DNA from: Anaerolineales bacterium
GTDB lineage: Bacteria; Chloroflexota; Anaerolineae; Anaerolineales; UBA4823
NCBI GenBank assembly: GCA_025057645.1
Contig: JANXBJ010000002.1
Span: 124,001 to 188,000, forward strand
Direction of reading: 5' to 3'
Length of the DNA: 64,000 nt
In this document: piece after piece, positions 19,002 through 27,644 of the stretch
Numbering within the stretch: the first letter of the stretch is position 1
How the letters are laid out: every line of letters starts with the position of its first letter
Notes under the pieces: generated by a model
Told to the model about the DNA's origin: nothing
Database searches by the model: none
What the model saw: only the letters and a program-made list of their open reading frames with translations
Position numbers and translations under genes: made by a program

Positions 19002-20239
19002 GCTGTTTTACCTTGGGCTTGTAGTACTTGATCTGTCCACTGCTCAAGCTCTGATAAAGAAATGCACACCATACGGATTTCCGAGGAGCACAACATCCCG
19101 ATGATCCAGGGATAGTCTCGACGGATGTCGCTGGTGTAATATTCGAGGAAAAGTTCGTTGCCACAGCGCACTACAGCGCCATAAGAGGTATCTCCGGCCG
19201 AGGGCAGGTCGCCTAAGTAGACTAAGCCTTCCTCCTGAACCAGAAAGAGAGCAGTGCGCTTGCGGCTGAAAATGCTCCCCGGATAAGAAAAGGGACGGTC
19301 CTGGTTGGGTTGATAACGCCCGAGCGCATAAACTCGGCCGTTGTAGGCGAACAAGCAGGGCCCGTCGAGCCGAGTGAGGGAGGATTTGGCGCGGATGTGC
19401 CATTCGGTATAAGGGGGCTGGGCGGTCGCAATCAAGGTTGAGCCTCTAGGGTCGCCTTGCAGGAAATTCCCGCTGAATTCCAAGCGCGCTACTGCGATCA
19501 TCCGCCCATCGGGCAAGAATTCGAGGTCGGTTTCGTCGTTGCGGTCGCCGGTGTAAATGACGGACACCTTCTCCCAGCGTTCGCCGTCATCGGAACGCAA
19601 CAGGAGGGATTGTCCATGTTGCCACCAATAGGCCGGGACATACCATGTCTCGTGGTCGCGCGTTTTCGGCCGCCAGAAAAGCCAGCCCAGCGGTGAAATC
19701 GGTCTTAGGGGCGTCCAGTGTTCGCCATCCTCGCTTAGAGAATAAGCTGTCGTATAAGGTTCGGGGTTGAACTCCCGATTGAGCAGAACGTACAAGAATA
19801 GGCGGTCCTTAATAACCGCCAACTTTGGGTCTCGAATGTCTTCTGGAGCGTTCGTGAACTGGGCAATGTTCTCCCAATGGACAGCGTCCTTTGAACGCCA
19901 CAATTTCAAGTGCGAGTGCGAGCTGCCAAAATGAAAAGGAGCAGCGGCATGAATCAGGTAAAAATGGTCTCGCCAGTAGATCATGTCCGTATTGGAGTTG
20001 TGCCAACCGTCTTTGACCACCGGCCAGGATCGCAAGCCCAGGCCACGCGGAAAATAAGCCCGGTTTGGACGCAGCATCCAATAGTTGAGCAAGCTGCCCA
20101 ACCCGATTAGGAAAGCGCCGAAGCCAAGCCGGGGTAGTTTGTCCGGCGGCTTGGGGGAGCGAAAGCTGCTCTTCAGCAACAAAGCGCCAAAAAGGAGGCC
20201 AACCGTTCGGAGAAGGTCGAGAAGAAGTTTAGGAGACAT
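18998..20239 (-). CDS. Membrane-anchored beta-propeller protein, putative glycosidase
   Basis: A 413-residue protein beginning at the ATG at 20239, which has GGAAGGAG 5 nt upstream; the longer TTG frame at 20254 is less likely. Two hydrophobic stretches near the N-terminus (LLLDLLRTVGLLFGALLL and LGFGAFLIGLGSLLNYWML) suggest a membrane anchor. The remainder has repeated strand blocks such as DMIYWRDHFYLIHAAAP, HLKLWRSKDAVHWENIAQF, DIRDPKLAVIKDRLFLYV and DDGERWEKVSVIY, which read like a five-bladed propeller of the GH43/GH33-like type. I do not recognise a family. It is co-oriented with the GPH symporter 67 bp upstream, so a sugar-related role is likely. Confidence 0.7.
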   Translation of the reverse strand: MSPKLLLDLLRTVGLLFGALLLKSSFRSPKPPDKLPRLGFGAFLIGLGSLLNYWMLRPNRAYFPRGLGLRSWPVVKDGWHNSNTDMIYWRDHFYLIHAAAPFHFGSSHSHLKLWRSKDAVHWENIAQFTNAPEDIRDPKLAVIKDRLFLYVLLNREFNPEPYTTAYSLSEDGEHWTPLRPISPLGWLFWRPKTRDHETWYVPAYWWQHGQSLLLRSDDGERWEKVSVIYTGDRNDETDLEFLPDGRMIAVARLEFSGNFLQGDPRGSTLIATAQPPYTEWHIRAKSSLTRLDGPCLFAYNGRVYALGRYQPNQDRPFSYPGSIFSRKRTALFLVQEEGLVYLGDLPSAGDTSYGAVVRCGNELFLEYYTSDIRRDYPWIIGMLCSSEIRMVCISLSELEQWTDQVLQAQGKTA

Positions 20240-20306
20240 TGCTTCTCCTTCCAAAAGGGGTGAAGGTTATTGCGCCTGCCTCAGGTAGCGAGTCCGGGTA
20301 GTACAT

Positions 20307-21806
20307 TTACTCGGGGGAGGTTGTTTGCAAGGCAGCGGTTGAATCCCGGTGCGCTGCGAGGGCGGCGCGAATTCGCTCGTATTGCTGGCGGGTCAGAGGA
20401 TACTTCCAAGCGACGATAACTGCGGCCAGAACCAGCAAGGCGCTGAAAGGGCCGGTCATCCAGCGGATAGCTGTCAGGGCTGGGGGACTTTGCTGCCAAA
20501 CGGTTACTCCTTCGGGCGGCGCTTGATAGCCGAAGAGGTTCAGGGCTTGGAGAGCCAGAAAACCAGCCACTGCGCTGCTGAACTTGCGAAACAAAGTGAT
20601 CGCACCAAAATACAAACCTTCATTGCGCTCGCCGCTCTGATATTCGTCCCAATCAACGGCGTCTGGGAGCATCGATTCGGGTAGGATGCTGGCTGCGGAA
20701 ACACTCAAGCCGGCAAGAGCGGAAAGCGCAAGGGTGAGAGAGACCTGCCCCGGTTGAACGAAGAGGAGTGCGCTAAGGACAATGATCCAGAAGACCATTC
20801 CGATGAGATAAGCGGCTTTCTTCCCCAACCGGCCGGACAGGGTTATCCAAAGAGGAATAGAAACCAGAGATATAATCATCAATCCGCCCATAGCTAAGGA
20901 CTCAAGGGCAAAATCCTGCCCCAAGAGTTGGCGGCCGATCAACGAATTGCCTTCACCCACCCAATAAACAGCAAAAAAGGGCAGCATGCGTGAGACCAGA
21001 TCAAAGGCAATCCAAGTCAAGGAGTAAAGCCCGGTCACGTACAAAAAGGGCCGGTTACGCACAATTACCGCCCACATCTTTCGCAAGTTGATTTTTTCGG
21101 GGACGTCTAAGTCGGTCTTGGTTTCCTTGATCAACACAGGGATAACTAGAAAGGGGAGGATTGCCAGACCGCCGAACAAGCCCGCCACTAATAAATACCC
21201 CTGCTGAGGAGAGGCCCCGCTGCGCACAACCTCGTCTACGATTGTCGGGGCTGCTACAGCGGTGACCAGCGTTGCGAGCAGATTGAACAACACCCGGAAT
21301 CCGGATAGGGAAGTGCGCTCATCGTAGTCGCGGCTGATGTCGGGAACTAGAGCCAAATAGGGAACATTGACCAAAGTATGCAAGGTATCGGTGAGTATGA
21401 AGGCAAGTGTCACGTAGATCATCTTGAGAGCTTGGCTCTCAGTTGGTGGCACCCACCAAAGCAAAAGAAATCCCAGACCAAAGGGGATAGCGAAAAGCAA
21501 AAGGAAGGGTCTGCGCCTGCCCCAGCGAGAGCGCACGCGATCGTTTAAGGCGCCCACAAGAGGATCATTGATCGCATCCCAAGCCGTGCCGACCAGAGCA
21601 GAAACACTGGCCAAGCCGGGATCGAGGCGTACCACATCGGTGAGGAAAATGGTGTAGAGCAAAGCACGGATAGTAGTGAAGCTAGAGAGCGACCAGTCCC
21701 CGCTTCCGTAGAGCAGTTTTTGCCAGAGGGTTAATTTCCGGAGGGGGATTAGAGAGGCACTCACGGAAGCTCTTGGAGGGTTTGAAGTTCTAGGGAAAAG
21801 CGACAA
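20307..21806 (-). CDS. GPH-family sugar:cation symporter (MelB/XynP type)
   Basis: About 499 residues with twelve hydrophobic segments. The glycoside-pentoside-hexuronide family signature is clear: YGSGDWSLSSFTTIRALLYT, GTAWDAINDPLVGALNDRVRS and RWGRRRPFLL (the loop 2/3 motif), then VPYLALVPDISRDYDERTSLSGFR. It imports a glycoside, pentoside or hexuronide with H+ or Na+. The displayed start is a TTG without a good ribosome-binding site; a GTG near residue 15 is an alternative. It is divergent from the GntR regulator, whose operators lie in the shared gap. It may bring in a substrate or product of the catabolic locus on the other side. Confidence 0.85.
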   Translation of the reverse strand: MSLFPRTSNPPRASVSASLIPLRKLTLWQKLLYGSGDWSLSSFTTIRALLYTIFLTDVVRLDPGLASVSALVGTAWDAINDPLVGALNDRVRSRWGRRRPFLLLFAIPFGLGFLLLWWVPPTESQALKMIYVTLAFILTDTLHTLVNVPYLALVPDISRDYDERTSLSGFRVLFNLLATLVTAVAAPTIVDEVVRSGASPQQGYLLVAGLFGGLAILPFLVIPVLIKETKTDLDVPEKINLRKMWAVIVRNRPFLYVTGLYSLTWIAFDLVSRMLPFFAVYWVGEGNSLIGRQLLGQDFALESLAMGGLMIISLVSIPLWITLSGRLGKKAAYLIGMVFWIIVLSALLFVQPGQVSLTLALSALAGLSVSAASILPESMLPDAVDWDEYQSGERNEGLYFGAITLFRKFSSAVAGFLALQALNLFGYQAPPEGVTVWQQSPPALTAIRWMTGPFSALLVLAAVIVAWKYPLTRQQYERIRAALAAHRDSTAALQTTSPE

Positions 21807-21948
21807 GGCTTTTGGGAGATACCCGGGTTGTGCTCAGGGAGAAGAGGGCTTTTGAATTTCAAGTGGTCCTCATCGGTATAGTAGTAGGGTGTTAAAATTA
21901 TACCCTTGATCGGTGAAGCGCAGGTGTCAAAAGATTAATATTAGATTA

Positions 21949-22068
21949 ATTGTTTAACAATCAATCGTATGACTGTAGTATAATTGCTCAGCAATGAGCA
22001 GGCAGCGCTTCTTGTCTCTTTTCTCCTCTGGGATTGTTAGATTGGTTTACAATCAATTGATGAACAAT
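21949..22068. promoter_or_regulatory. GntR operator pair and promoter
   Basis: A perfect 13-bp palindrome, ATTGTTTAACAAT, is at 21949-21961. A close copy, ATTGATGAACAAT (11 of 13 identical), is at 22056-22068, just before the GntR ribosome-binding site. A gapped GATTG-N5-CAATC lies at 22040-22054. A promoter overlaps the first site: TTAACA (21954-21959), 19-bp spacer, TATAAT (21979-21984). This layout fits autorepression by the adjacent FCD-type regulator. Confidence 0.65.
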
Positions 22069-22091
22069 TTTGACTCAGAGGAGAGAGAGCG

Positions 22092-22808
22092 ATGAAAAAA
22101 GTCCAACGTCCCCCTACACTAGCTGTCGCAGCCGCCAATGTCATAAAGGATGCTATTCTCGAGGGGCAGCTCTTGCCCGGTGAGCCGCTGCATGAGGTTG
22201 AATTGAGCGAAAAGCTGAATATTTCACGCGGCACGGTGCGGGAAGCCCTGCGCTTACTCAGGCAGCAGGGACTGGTGGAGGTGATCCCCTATCGCGGGGC
22301 TTTCGTGGCTTGTCTAAGCCCTCAGATGGTGGAAGAGATTTACACCTTGCGTGCCTTGTTGGAACCCTATGCGCTGCGACTAGGTATGGAAAAAGGGGCT
22401 TTTGACAAGGAAACTTTGGACCAAATGGCTGCCCTGGTCAAGCGTATGGGCGAGATGGAGCAAGCGGGGAATTACTCTGAGACGATCAAGGCAGATATGC
22501 GCTTTCACGAAATCATCACCGAACGGTGTGGACATCGGTTACTCACCGAAGTGCTGAAAAACCTGCAATCGATGACGTTGATGTTCATCCTCTCAACCAA
22601 ACTGTATCAATCGGACATGATCAGCGATGAGGTGAGCCACCAGGCGGTTTTTGAGGGAATACGCAGCGGCGATCCACAGCTTGCAGAAGAAATCTTGCGC
22701 AAGCACATCACGGACGCCGGCACTTCCTTGCTCCAGAGAATGGAGTCCGAAACAGGGAAGGAGAGTAGCGAAGTGATCAGGGAGTTCCGCTTGCGACATC
22801 TTGCTTGA
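22092..22808 (+). CDS. GntR family transcriptional regulator with FCD domain
   Basis: A 238-residue regulator. Residues ~10-75 are the GntR winged helix-turn-helix (ILEGQLLPGEPLHEVELSEK, ISRGTVREALRLLRQQGLVE). The C-terminal ~150 residues are the all-helical FCD effector domain, with LRALLEPYALRLG and metal-site-like DMRFHEII. FCD regulators usually respond to carboxylic or sugar acids, sometimes through a bound metal. It heads the 17-gene catabolic locus and is 13 bp from the aminotransferase, so it very probably controls that locus. GAGGAGAGAG precedes the ATG. The operators described at 21949-22068 flank its promoter. Confidence 0.93.
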   Translation: MKKVQRPPTLAVAAANVIKDAILEGQLLPGEPLHEVELSEKLNISRGTVREALRLLRQQGLVEVIPYRGAFVACLSPQMVEEIYTLRALLEPYALRLGMEKGAFDKETLDQMAALVKRMGEMEQAGNYSETIKADMRFHEIITERCGHRLLTEVLKNLQSMTLMFILSTKLYQSDMISDEVSHQAVFEGIRSGDPQLAEEILRKHITDAGTSLLQRMESETGKESSEVIREFRLRHLA

Positions 22809-22821
22809 ATGGGAGGGTCAA

Positions 22822-24276
22822 TTGGTTACACCGTTTGAACAGCGCATCCTAGAAGAGCGCAAACGCATGGTTGAGTCCCTAGACTCGCTCCGCCGACGTG
22901 TCGAGACTTGGGCTTCGGGTGAGAAAAGCAAAGAGATCTTGTTCAAGACGCTCCAATATGAGTCCACCGGGCACCTCGACTTCGCTCTCTTCCCTTGTCC
23001 GCCAGTGATCGATTACGGCAAAGGGGCGACACTTTTCGATGTGGACGGAAAGGAATACATCGATCTCCATGCCGGCTTCACCGTCAATATTTTGGGGTAT
23101 GCGCAGGAGGAGATCAACGCAGCGATCAAGGCACAATTAGACAGGGTAATTCAGTTTGCAGAGTTACCGATGGAATCTCGGGCGGAGTTAGCCCGCTTGT
23201 TGGTCGAGCGCACGGGGGGAGACTTTGAGAAAAAGGTAATGTGGGCGGTAACAGGGGGTGAGGCAGTGGAGATCGCTATGAAATTGGCTCGGTGGTACAC
23301 CGGCAAGCCCCTGATCATCACCCACTGGGGTGACTACCACGGGCGCACCGCCGGAGCGATGGGGTTGACCAGCAAGGCCTTTATGATGGCTTACAGCTAT
23401 CCCATTCCTCCAATGGATACAGGGATTGTGAAGATTCCCTACCCCTATTGCTATCGCTGTCCTTTCGGTAAGGAGTACCCCAGTTGCGATTTGTTCTGCG
23501 CCGACCAGTTTGAAAAAATGTTTGAGAGCAAAGAGACTTGGCTGAACAACCCGAAGGCCGGAGTGGTTAATGTAGCCGCCATCCTGATCGAACCTTTCCA
23601 AAGCTCGGCCGGTTATCTCATCCCTCCTTTGCCCTACCTCCAACGCATGAAGGAGATCGCCGAAAAGTACGATTTTGTGTTCATCAGCGATGAAGTCCAG
23701 AACGGCATGGGCAGGACAGGCAAGCTCTGGGCGATCGAACATGCCGGGGTGTTCCCAGATTTGATCACAGCGGCGAAGTCACTTGCCAATGGCTTACCTC
23801 TTTCTGTGGTGATCGGACGCAAGGAAATCATGGACTCTTGGGGCCCCGGAGCTCACTCTTCAACGTTCACTGGTTACCCGGCAGCCTGCGCGGGAGGGGT
23901 TAAGCTTTTCGAGATTTTTGATCGCGATCACATCCTCGAAAAGGCAGCCGAGAAGGGCGCTTATTTCCTCGAGGGCCTTTTCGATTTACAGAGGCGACAC
24001 CTCTCAATCGGTCATGTCAACGGTTTGGGTTTATATCTGAGCATCGAACTGGTCAAGAACCGTAAGACCAAGGAGCCAGCCTCCGAGGCGACTGCTTGGG
24101 CGTTGCGCCGCTTGCTCGAAGAGGGGGTGATTTGCATTTATTCGGGTTACTTCTATAACCGTCTTTGCTTTGCGCCACCGCTGGTTATCGAGAAAGAGGA
24201 AATCGACCGGGCATTGCAGATTCTCGATCGCGTGCTCGGTGAGATGGAGAAGATCTATGAGACCGATTTTTCTTGA
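22822..24276 (+). CDS. Class III pyridoxal-phosphate aminotransferase
   Basis: A 484-residue fold-type I aminotransferase of class III (GABA/ornithine/omega-amino acid group). The PLP lysine is in PDLITAAKSLANGLPLS, with the preceding FISDEVQNGMGRTGKLWA block carrying the conserved Asp. A Cys-rich insert, PYCYRCPFGKEYPSCDLFC, has four cysteines, as in a subset of archaeal and thermophile class III enzymes. I choose the TTG at 22822, with GGAGGG a few bases upstream, over the TTG at 22801 that overlaps the regulator. It moves an amino group from an amine or amino acid to a keto acid; its aldehyde product could feed the aldehyde dehydrogenase or the AOR in the same locus. Substrate unknown. Confidence 0.9.
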   Translation: MVTPFEQRILEERKRMVESLDSLRRRVETWASGEKSKEILFKTLQYESTGHLDFALFPCPPVIDYGKGATLFDVDGKEYIDLHAGFTVNILGYAQEEINAAIKAQLDRVIQFAELPMESRAELARLLVERTGGDFEKKVMWAVTGGEAVEIAMKLARWYTGKPLIITHWGDYHGRTAGAMGLTSKAFMMAYSYPIPPMDTGIVKIPYPYCYRCPFGKEYPSCDLFCADQFEKMFESKETWLNNPKAGVVNVAAILIEPFQSSAGYLIPPLPYLQRMKEIAEKYDFVFISDEVQNGMGRTGKLWAIEHAGVFPDLITAAKSLANGLPLSVVIGRKEIMDSWGPGAHSSTFTGYPAACAGGVKLFEIFDRDHILEKAAEKGAYFLEGLFDLQRRHLSIGHVNGLGLYLSIELVKNRKTKEPASEATAWALRRLLEEGVICIYSGYFYNRLCFAPPLVIEKEEIDRALQILDRVLGEMEKIYETDFS

Positions 24277-24373
24277 GGAGGTGTAAGGTTTTTTTACGGA
24301 TGAATGTAGGATGGGTTCTGTCTTCAGCATGAATGCATAACTAGAAGCCAACTCTAAATTACGGAGGTGTGAG

Positions 24374-25771
24374 ATGTCGTCTAAAAATAAAAGGGCAATT
24401 AGCCGCCGTGATTTCCTCAAGCTTTCGGGACTGGTAGCCGGGAGCGCCGCTCTGGCTGCCTGCGCACCGCAGGCAACGCCAGCCCCTCCGGCAGCCACCG
24501 AGGCCCCGGCGGCAACCGAGGCGCCGACAAAAGAGGTCGGTGCACCGGCGATCACTAAGCCAATTGAAATTATCCACTGGTCTTGGTTGGCTGCCTCGGA
24601 TGGGGAAATCTGGGCACAGATGATCAACAACTTCAACGAAGCCCACAAAGACAAGAATATCCAGATCAAGATGGAGTTGGTCCCTGAAGAGCAGTATGTG
24701 ACCAAGGTGGTCGCTGCAGCCGCTACCGGTCAGGCACCGGATTTCGGATGGGGTACGGCCGGTCTGCGCGCCAAGATGATCAAGGACGGTGTGATTATCC
24801 CCATTGACGATTACATTGACAAGGTCGGGTTGGATCTTTCCGATTTTACCGAAGCGTCAATTAAAGCCTCTCGCTATCCGACCTTCGACAACAAATTGTT
24901 CATGATACCGATGGATGCGATGAGCTTGCAAATGGAGGTCAATCTTGACCATGTCGCCGAGGCCGGTTTGAACATCGAGAACTACCCCAAGACCAACGAG
25001 GAGCTGCTGGATTGGGGAAAGAAGATGACCAAGCTGGAGGGCGACAAGGTTGTTCGCTCGGGCATCCTGATGACCGGCTCGGGGGTGCAGCCCACGGTCA
25101 CGTGGGGCATTGTCGCTGCGCAGATGGGCTTCCGGCGCGCTAGCGACGACCTGAAAACCGCCTGCATTAACCCCGAAGCGGGTATTCGGGCTATGGAATG
25201 GGTATTAGACCTGTTCGATAAGCACAAGGTTTCCACTCGGGATGTAACCGACCGCTACAAAGCCTTTGGCACAGGCGAAGGTTCGATGTTCTGGACCGGA
25301 CCTTGGACCTTGAACGGCTATGTCCAACAAGGATTGAACTTTGCCACAGTGCCGTTCCCGAACATTGGCGGCGAGCTACGAACCTACTTCGAACTCGGTG
25401 GTTTAGAGATGTATGTCCAGAAAGACCCTGGGCGTTACGAGGCCACGCTCTATGCCATCAAATGGCTCTCGGACAACAGCTTCCTCTGGACTACGGTGGG
25501 ACGCGGCGCAGCCGTGCGCAAGTCGATTTTGGCGCGCGAGGACTATAAGACCGCCGGTCATCCGTGGAAAGTGCGCGGTGCCTTCATCGAGGGAATGGAG
25601 TTCGCTACAGAAGGCGAGATTCCTGTTCTAGAAGCACCTGATTTCACCATCTATTCGGGCGGGAACTTCCTCGCCAAGACTTTGGAGACGGTCTGGACAC
25701 GCGAAAAGGCGCCCGAGCAGGCCATGGAAGAGATTCGGGAACGCTGGCAAGCGAACCTGGATAAAGGCTAA
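24374..25771 (+). CDS. ABC transporter solute-binding lipoprotein with Tat-type signal
   Basis: A 465-residue family-1 solute-binding protein. The signal carries a twin-arginine motif, SRRDFLKLSG (RR at residues 11-12), followed by a lipobox LAAC with Cys 30, so it is predicted to be exported folded by Tat and then lipidated. A Pro/Ala/Thr-rich linker follows. The mature domain starts IEIIHWSWLAASDGEIW. GGAGGTG lies 4 nt before the ATG. It binds a sugar or related ligand for the two permeases that follow. A 12-bp hairpin separates it from the first permease. The presence of the aldehyde-oxidising and glucuronidase genes suggests an oligosaccharide containing uronic acid, but the ligand is not readable. 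Confidence 0.92.
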   Translation: MSSKNKRAISRRDFLKLSGLVAGSAALAACAPQATPAPPAATEAPAATEAPTKEVGAPAITKPIEIIHWSWLAASDGEIWAQMINNFNEAHKDKNIQIKMELVPEEQYVTKVVAAAATGQAPDFGWGTAGLRAKMIKDGVIIPIDDYIDKVGLDLSDFTEASIKASRYPTFDNKLFMIPMDAMSLQMEVNLDHVAEAGLNIENYPKTNEELLDWGKKMTKLEGDKVVRSGILMTGSGVQPTVTWGIVAAQMGFRRASDDLKTACINPEAGIRAMEWVLDLFDKHKVSTRDVTDRYKAFGTGEGSMFWTGPWTLNGYVQQGLNFATVPFPNIGGELRTYFELGGLEMYVQKDPGRYEATLYAIKWLSDNSFLWTTVGRGAAVRKSILAREDYKTAGHPWKVRGAFIEGMEFATEGEIPVLEAPDFTIYSGGNFLAKTLETVWTREKAPEQAMEEIRERWQANLDKG

Positions 25772-25786
25772 TCCTCAAGGTCTTTT

Positions 25787-25817
25787 GGGTGGATAGAGTC
25801 GAAACCTCTATCCACCC
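25787..25817 (+). promoter_or_regulatory. Intercistronic hairpin after the solute-binding-protein gene
   Basis: A perfect 12-bp inverted repeat, GGGTGGATAGAG (25787-25798) with CTCTATCCACCC (25806-25817) and a 7-nt loop, lies 15 nt after the stop codon. No T-tract follows. It covers an in-frame GTG at 25789, which argues that the permease starts at the ATG at 25831. Confidence 0.78.
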
Positions 25818-25830
25818 CCTCAGAAGAAGA

Positions 25831-26766
25831 ATGGCAGTAACGGTTGAAGTCTCTCAAGTGAAGGCTAATTGGCTCTACCGCCTGAAACATGCAAGCTGGC
25901 GGGGGGAGCGAATCGATTGGTCGGGATATCTTTTCGTTTTACCCTTCTTTATCCCTTTTCTCACCTTTACCATCGTTGCTATTCTCTTTGGGACTTATAT
26001 TGCCTTTACGAATTGGAGCATCATGGGCACACCCGAATGGGTAGGAGCGGAAAACTTCCGTGAAGCCCTGCGCGACCCATGGGTTGGAAAGGCCTTCATC
26101 AACATCTTGCGCTATGGTCTGATTATCGTCCCGGGGGTCACCATCCTGGGTTTACTCTTCGCGCTCTATGTGAATCAGCGTTGGCCGTTGTCCTCTTTTG
26201 CGCGCACCGCTTTTTACTCCCCTAATGTTGTCTCGGCTACGGTGATCGGCTTGGTCTGGGTATGGATCCTGGATACCCAATACGGTTTGATCAACAACTA
26301 CCTCAACAGAATTGGCCTTCCCAATATCCCTTGGCTAACCAGCACTCAATGGTCATTGGTGGGGGTTAGCATCGCCTCCATTTGGTGGGATTTGGGATTT
26401 AGTTTCGTCTTATTCCTCGCTGCTCTTCAAGAGATTCCCGCTGAGCTGAAAGAAGCCGCTGCCATTGACGGGGCTAATCGCTTGCAGACTTTTTGGTATG
26501 TAACCCTGCCCCAAATCCGACCCACCCTCAGCATGGTGGTGACCCTGCAGCTCATTGCTACCCTGCGCATCTTTAGTCAGGTGTATATGATGACCAATGG
26601 CGGTCCAGCTGGTTCCTCAGTTTCCGTGATTCATTACATTTACACCGAGGGGATTGTGCGTTTTCGTCTCGGCTACACGGCTGCGGTCTCGTTGTTGCTC
26701 TTTTTCGTGATCTTGATCGTAACTTTGGTCCAACAGCGTCTCATTCGGGAAAGAGAAGAGCTATGA
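25831..26766 (+). CDS. Carbohydrate ABC transporter permease, UgpA/MalF type
   Basis: A 311-residue permease with six hydrophobic segments, the first being GYLFVLPFFIPFLTFTIVAI. The EAA loop, EIPAELKEAAAIDGANRLQT (about residues 205-225), is intact. I place the start at the ATG at 25831 because the upstream in-frame GTG is buried in the hairpin. It overlaps the next permease by four bases (ATGA), so the two subunits are translationally coupled. It forms the heterodimeric channel of the importer fed by the preceding lipoprotein; no ATPase gene for this importer is present nearby. Confidence 0.9.
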   Translation: MAVTVEVSQVKANWLYRLKHASWRGERIDWSGYLFVLPFFIPFLTFTIVAILFGTYIAFTNWSIMGTPEWVGAENFREALRDPWVGKAFINILRYGLIIVPGVTILGLLFALYVNQRWPLSSFARTAFYSPNVVSATVIGLVWVWILDTQYGLINNYLNRIGLPNIPWLTSTQWSLVGVSIASIWWDLGFSFVLFLAALQEIPAELKEAAAIDGANRLQTFWYVTLPQIRPTLSMVVTLQLIATLRIFSQVYMMTNGGPAGSSVSVIHYIYTEGIVRFRLGYTAAVSLLLFFVILIVTLVQQRLIREREEL

Positions 26767-27644
26767 GCGAAGCAGGTCTTTACAAACGCTTCCAAGCTCT
26801 CTTGAAGAGATACAATCTGCGGGTGGGGGATATCCCTCTTTGGTTAGCGGGCTTAATTGTGGCTGTGATGTGGATTGCGCCTTTTGTTTGGATGGTTAGC
26901 ACTTCGCTCAAGCCCCCCAAAGAGGTATTGACCAAGGAAATCGAATGGTTGCCGCGCACGGTTGTAATGGATAACTATCGTAAGGTGTTTCAATATCCTG
27001 TGTTGCGCTGGGCGTGGAACAGCCTGGTGGTTGCAGGGACTGCAACTTTCTTCGGCGTTTTGTTTGGGGCCATGGCGGGGTATGCCTTAGCACGCCTGCA
27101 TTTCCCCGGCAACCAATGGCTCTTTGCTGTGTTGATTGCCTCTCTGATGATCCCTACCGAAATGACCATTGTGCCGATGTTTGTAGGCTTTCTCAAGGCA
27201 GGCTTGGCAAACACCTACTTTGCTCTGATCGTCCCGGCAATTCCCAATGTGTTTAGTGTCTATATCTTTCGTCAATTTTTCCTCGGTTTACCTGATGAAC
27301 TCGAGGACGCTGCGGCAATCGATGGTGCAAACCGTTTCCAGATCTTTTGGCAGATCGCCTTGCCGCTGGCTCGGGCGCCGCTCTTGGCGGCTACGATCCT
27401 TCTCTTCACCACGAACTGGAATGCTTTTCTCTGGCCGCTGCTGATCGTCTTTGAGGAGAACATGAAGACGATGCCTGTGGGGATTGCGGCCTTTACGCCG
27501 GTTGTCGGCACTCACACCCAACTTGAGGGCTTCGGTATCGCCATGGCAGGGGTGACTTTGCTGAGCCTGCCCAGCTTGTTGATTTTCTTCTTGCTCCAGC
27601 GCTATTTCATCGAAGGAATTTCGCGGACGGGGATCAAAGGGTGA
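26763..27644 (+). CDS. Carbohydrate ABC transporter permease, MalG/UgpE type
   Basis: A 293-residue permease. The first membrane segment is IPLWLAGLIVAVMWIAPFVW, followed by the family block VSTSLKPPKEV. The EAA loop is LPDELEDAAAIDGANRFQIF, and the end IEGISRTGIKG is typical for MalG-like subunits. Four-base overlaps with the permease before it and the aldehyde dehydrogenase after it mark a compact operon. It is the second channel subunit of the importer. Confidence 0.92.
   Translation: MSEAGLYKRFQALLKRYNLRVGDIPLWLAGLIVAVMWIAPFVWMVSTSLKPPKEVLTKEIEWLPRTVVMDNYRKVFQYPVLRWAWNSLVVAGTATFFGVLFGAMAGYALARLHFPGNQWLFAVLIASLMIPTEMTIVPMFVGFLKAGLANTYFALIVPAIPNVFSVYIFRQFFLGLPDELEDAAAIDGANRFQIFWQIALPLARAPLLAATILLFTTNWNAFLWPLLIVFEENMKTMPVGIAAFTPVVGTHTQLEGFGIAMAGVTLLSLPSLLIFFLLQRYFIEGISRTGIKG

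Noticed and set aside
25789-25830. GTG at 25789 as start of the UgpA-type permease
   Set aside because: The codon lies inside the 12-bp hairpin stem, has no ribosome-binding site, and the extra residues do not resemble the family.
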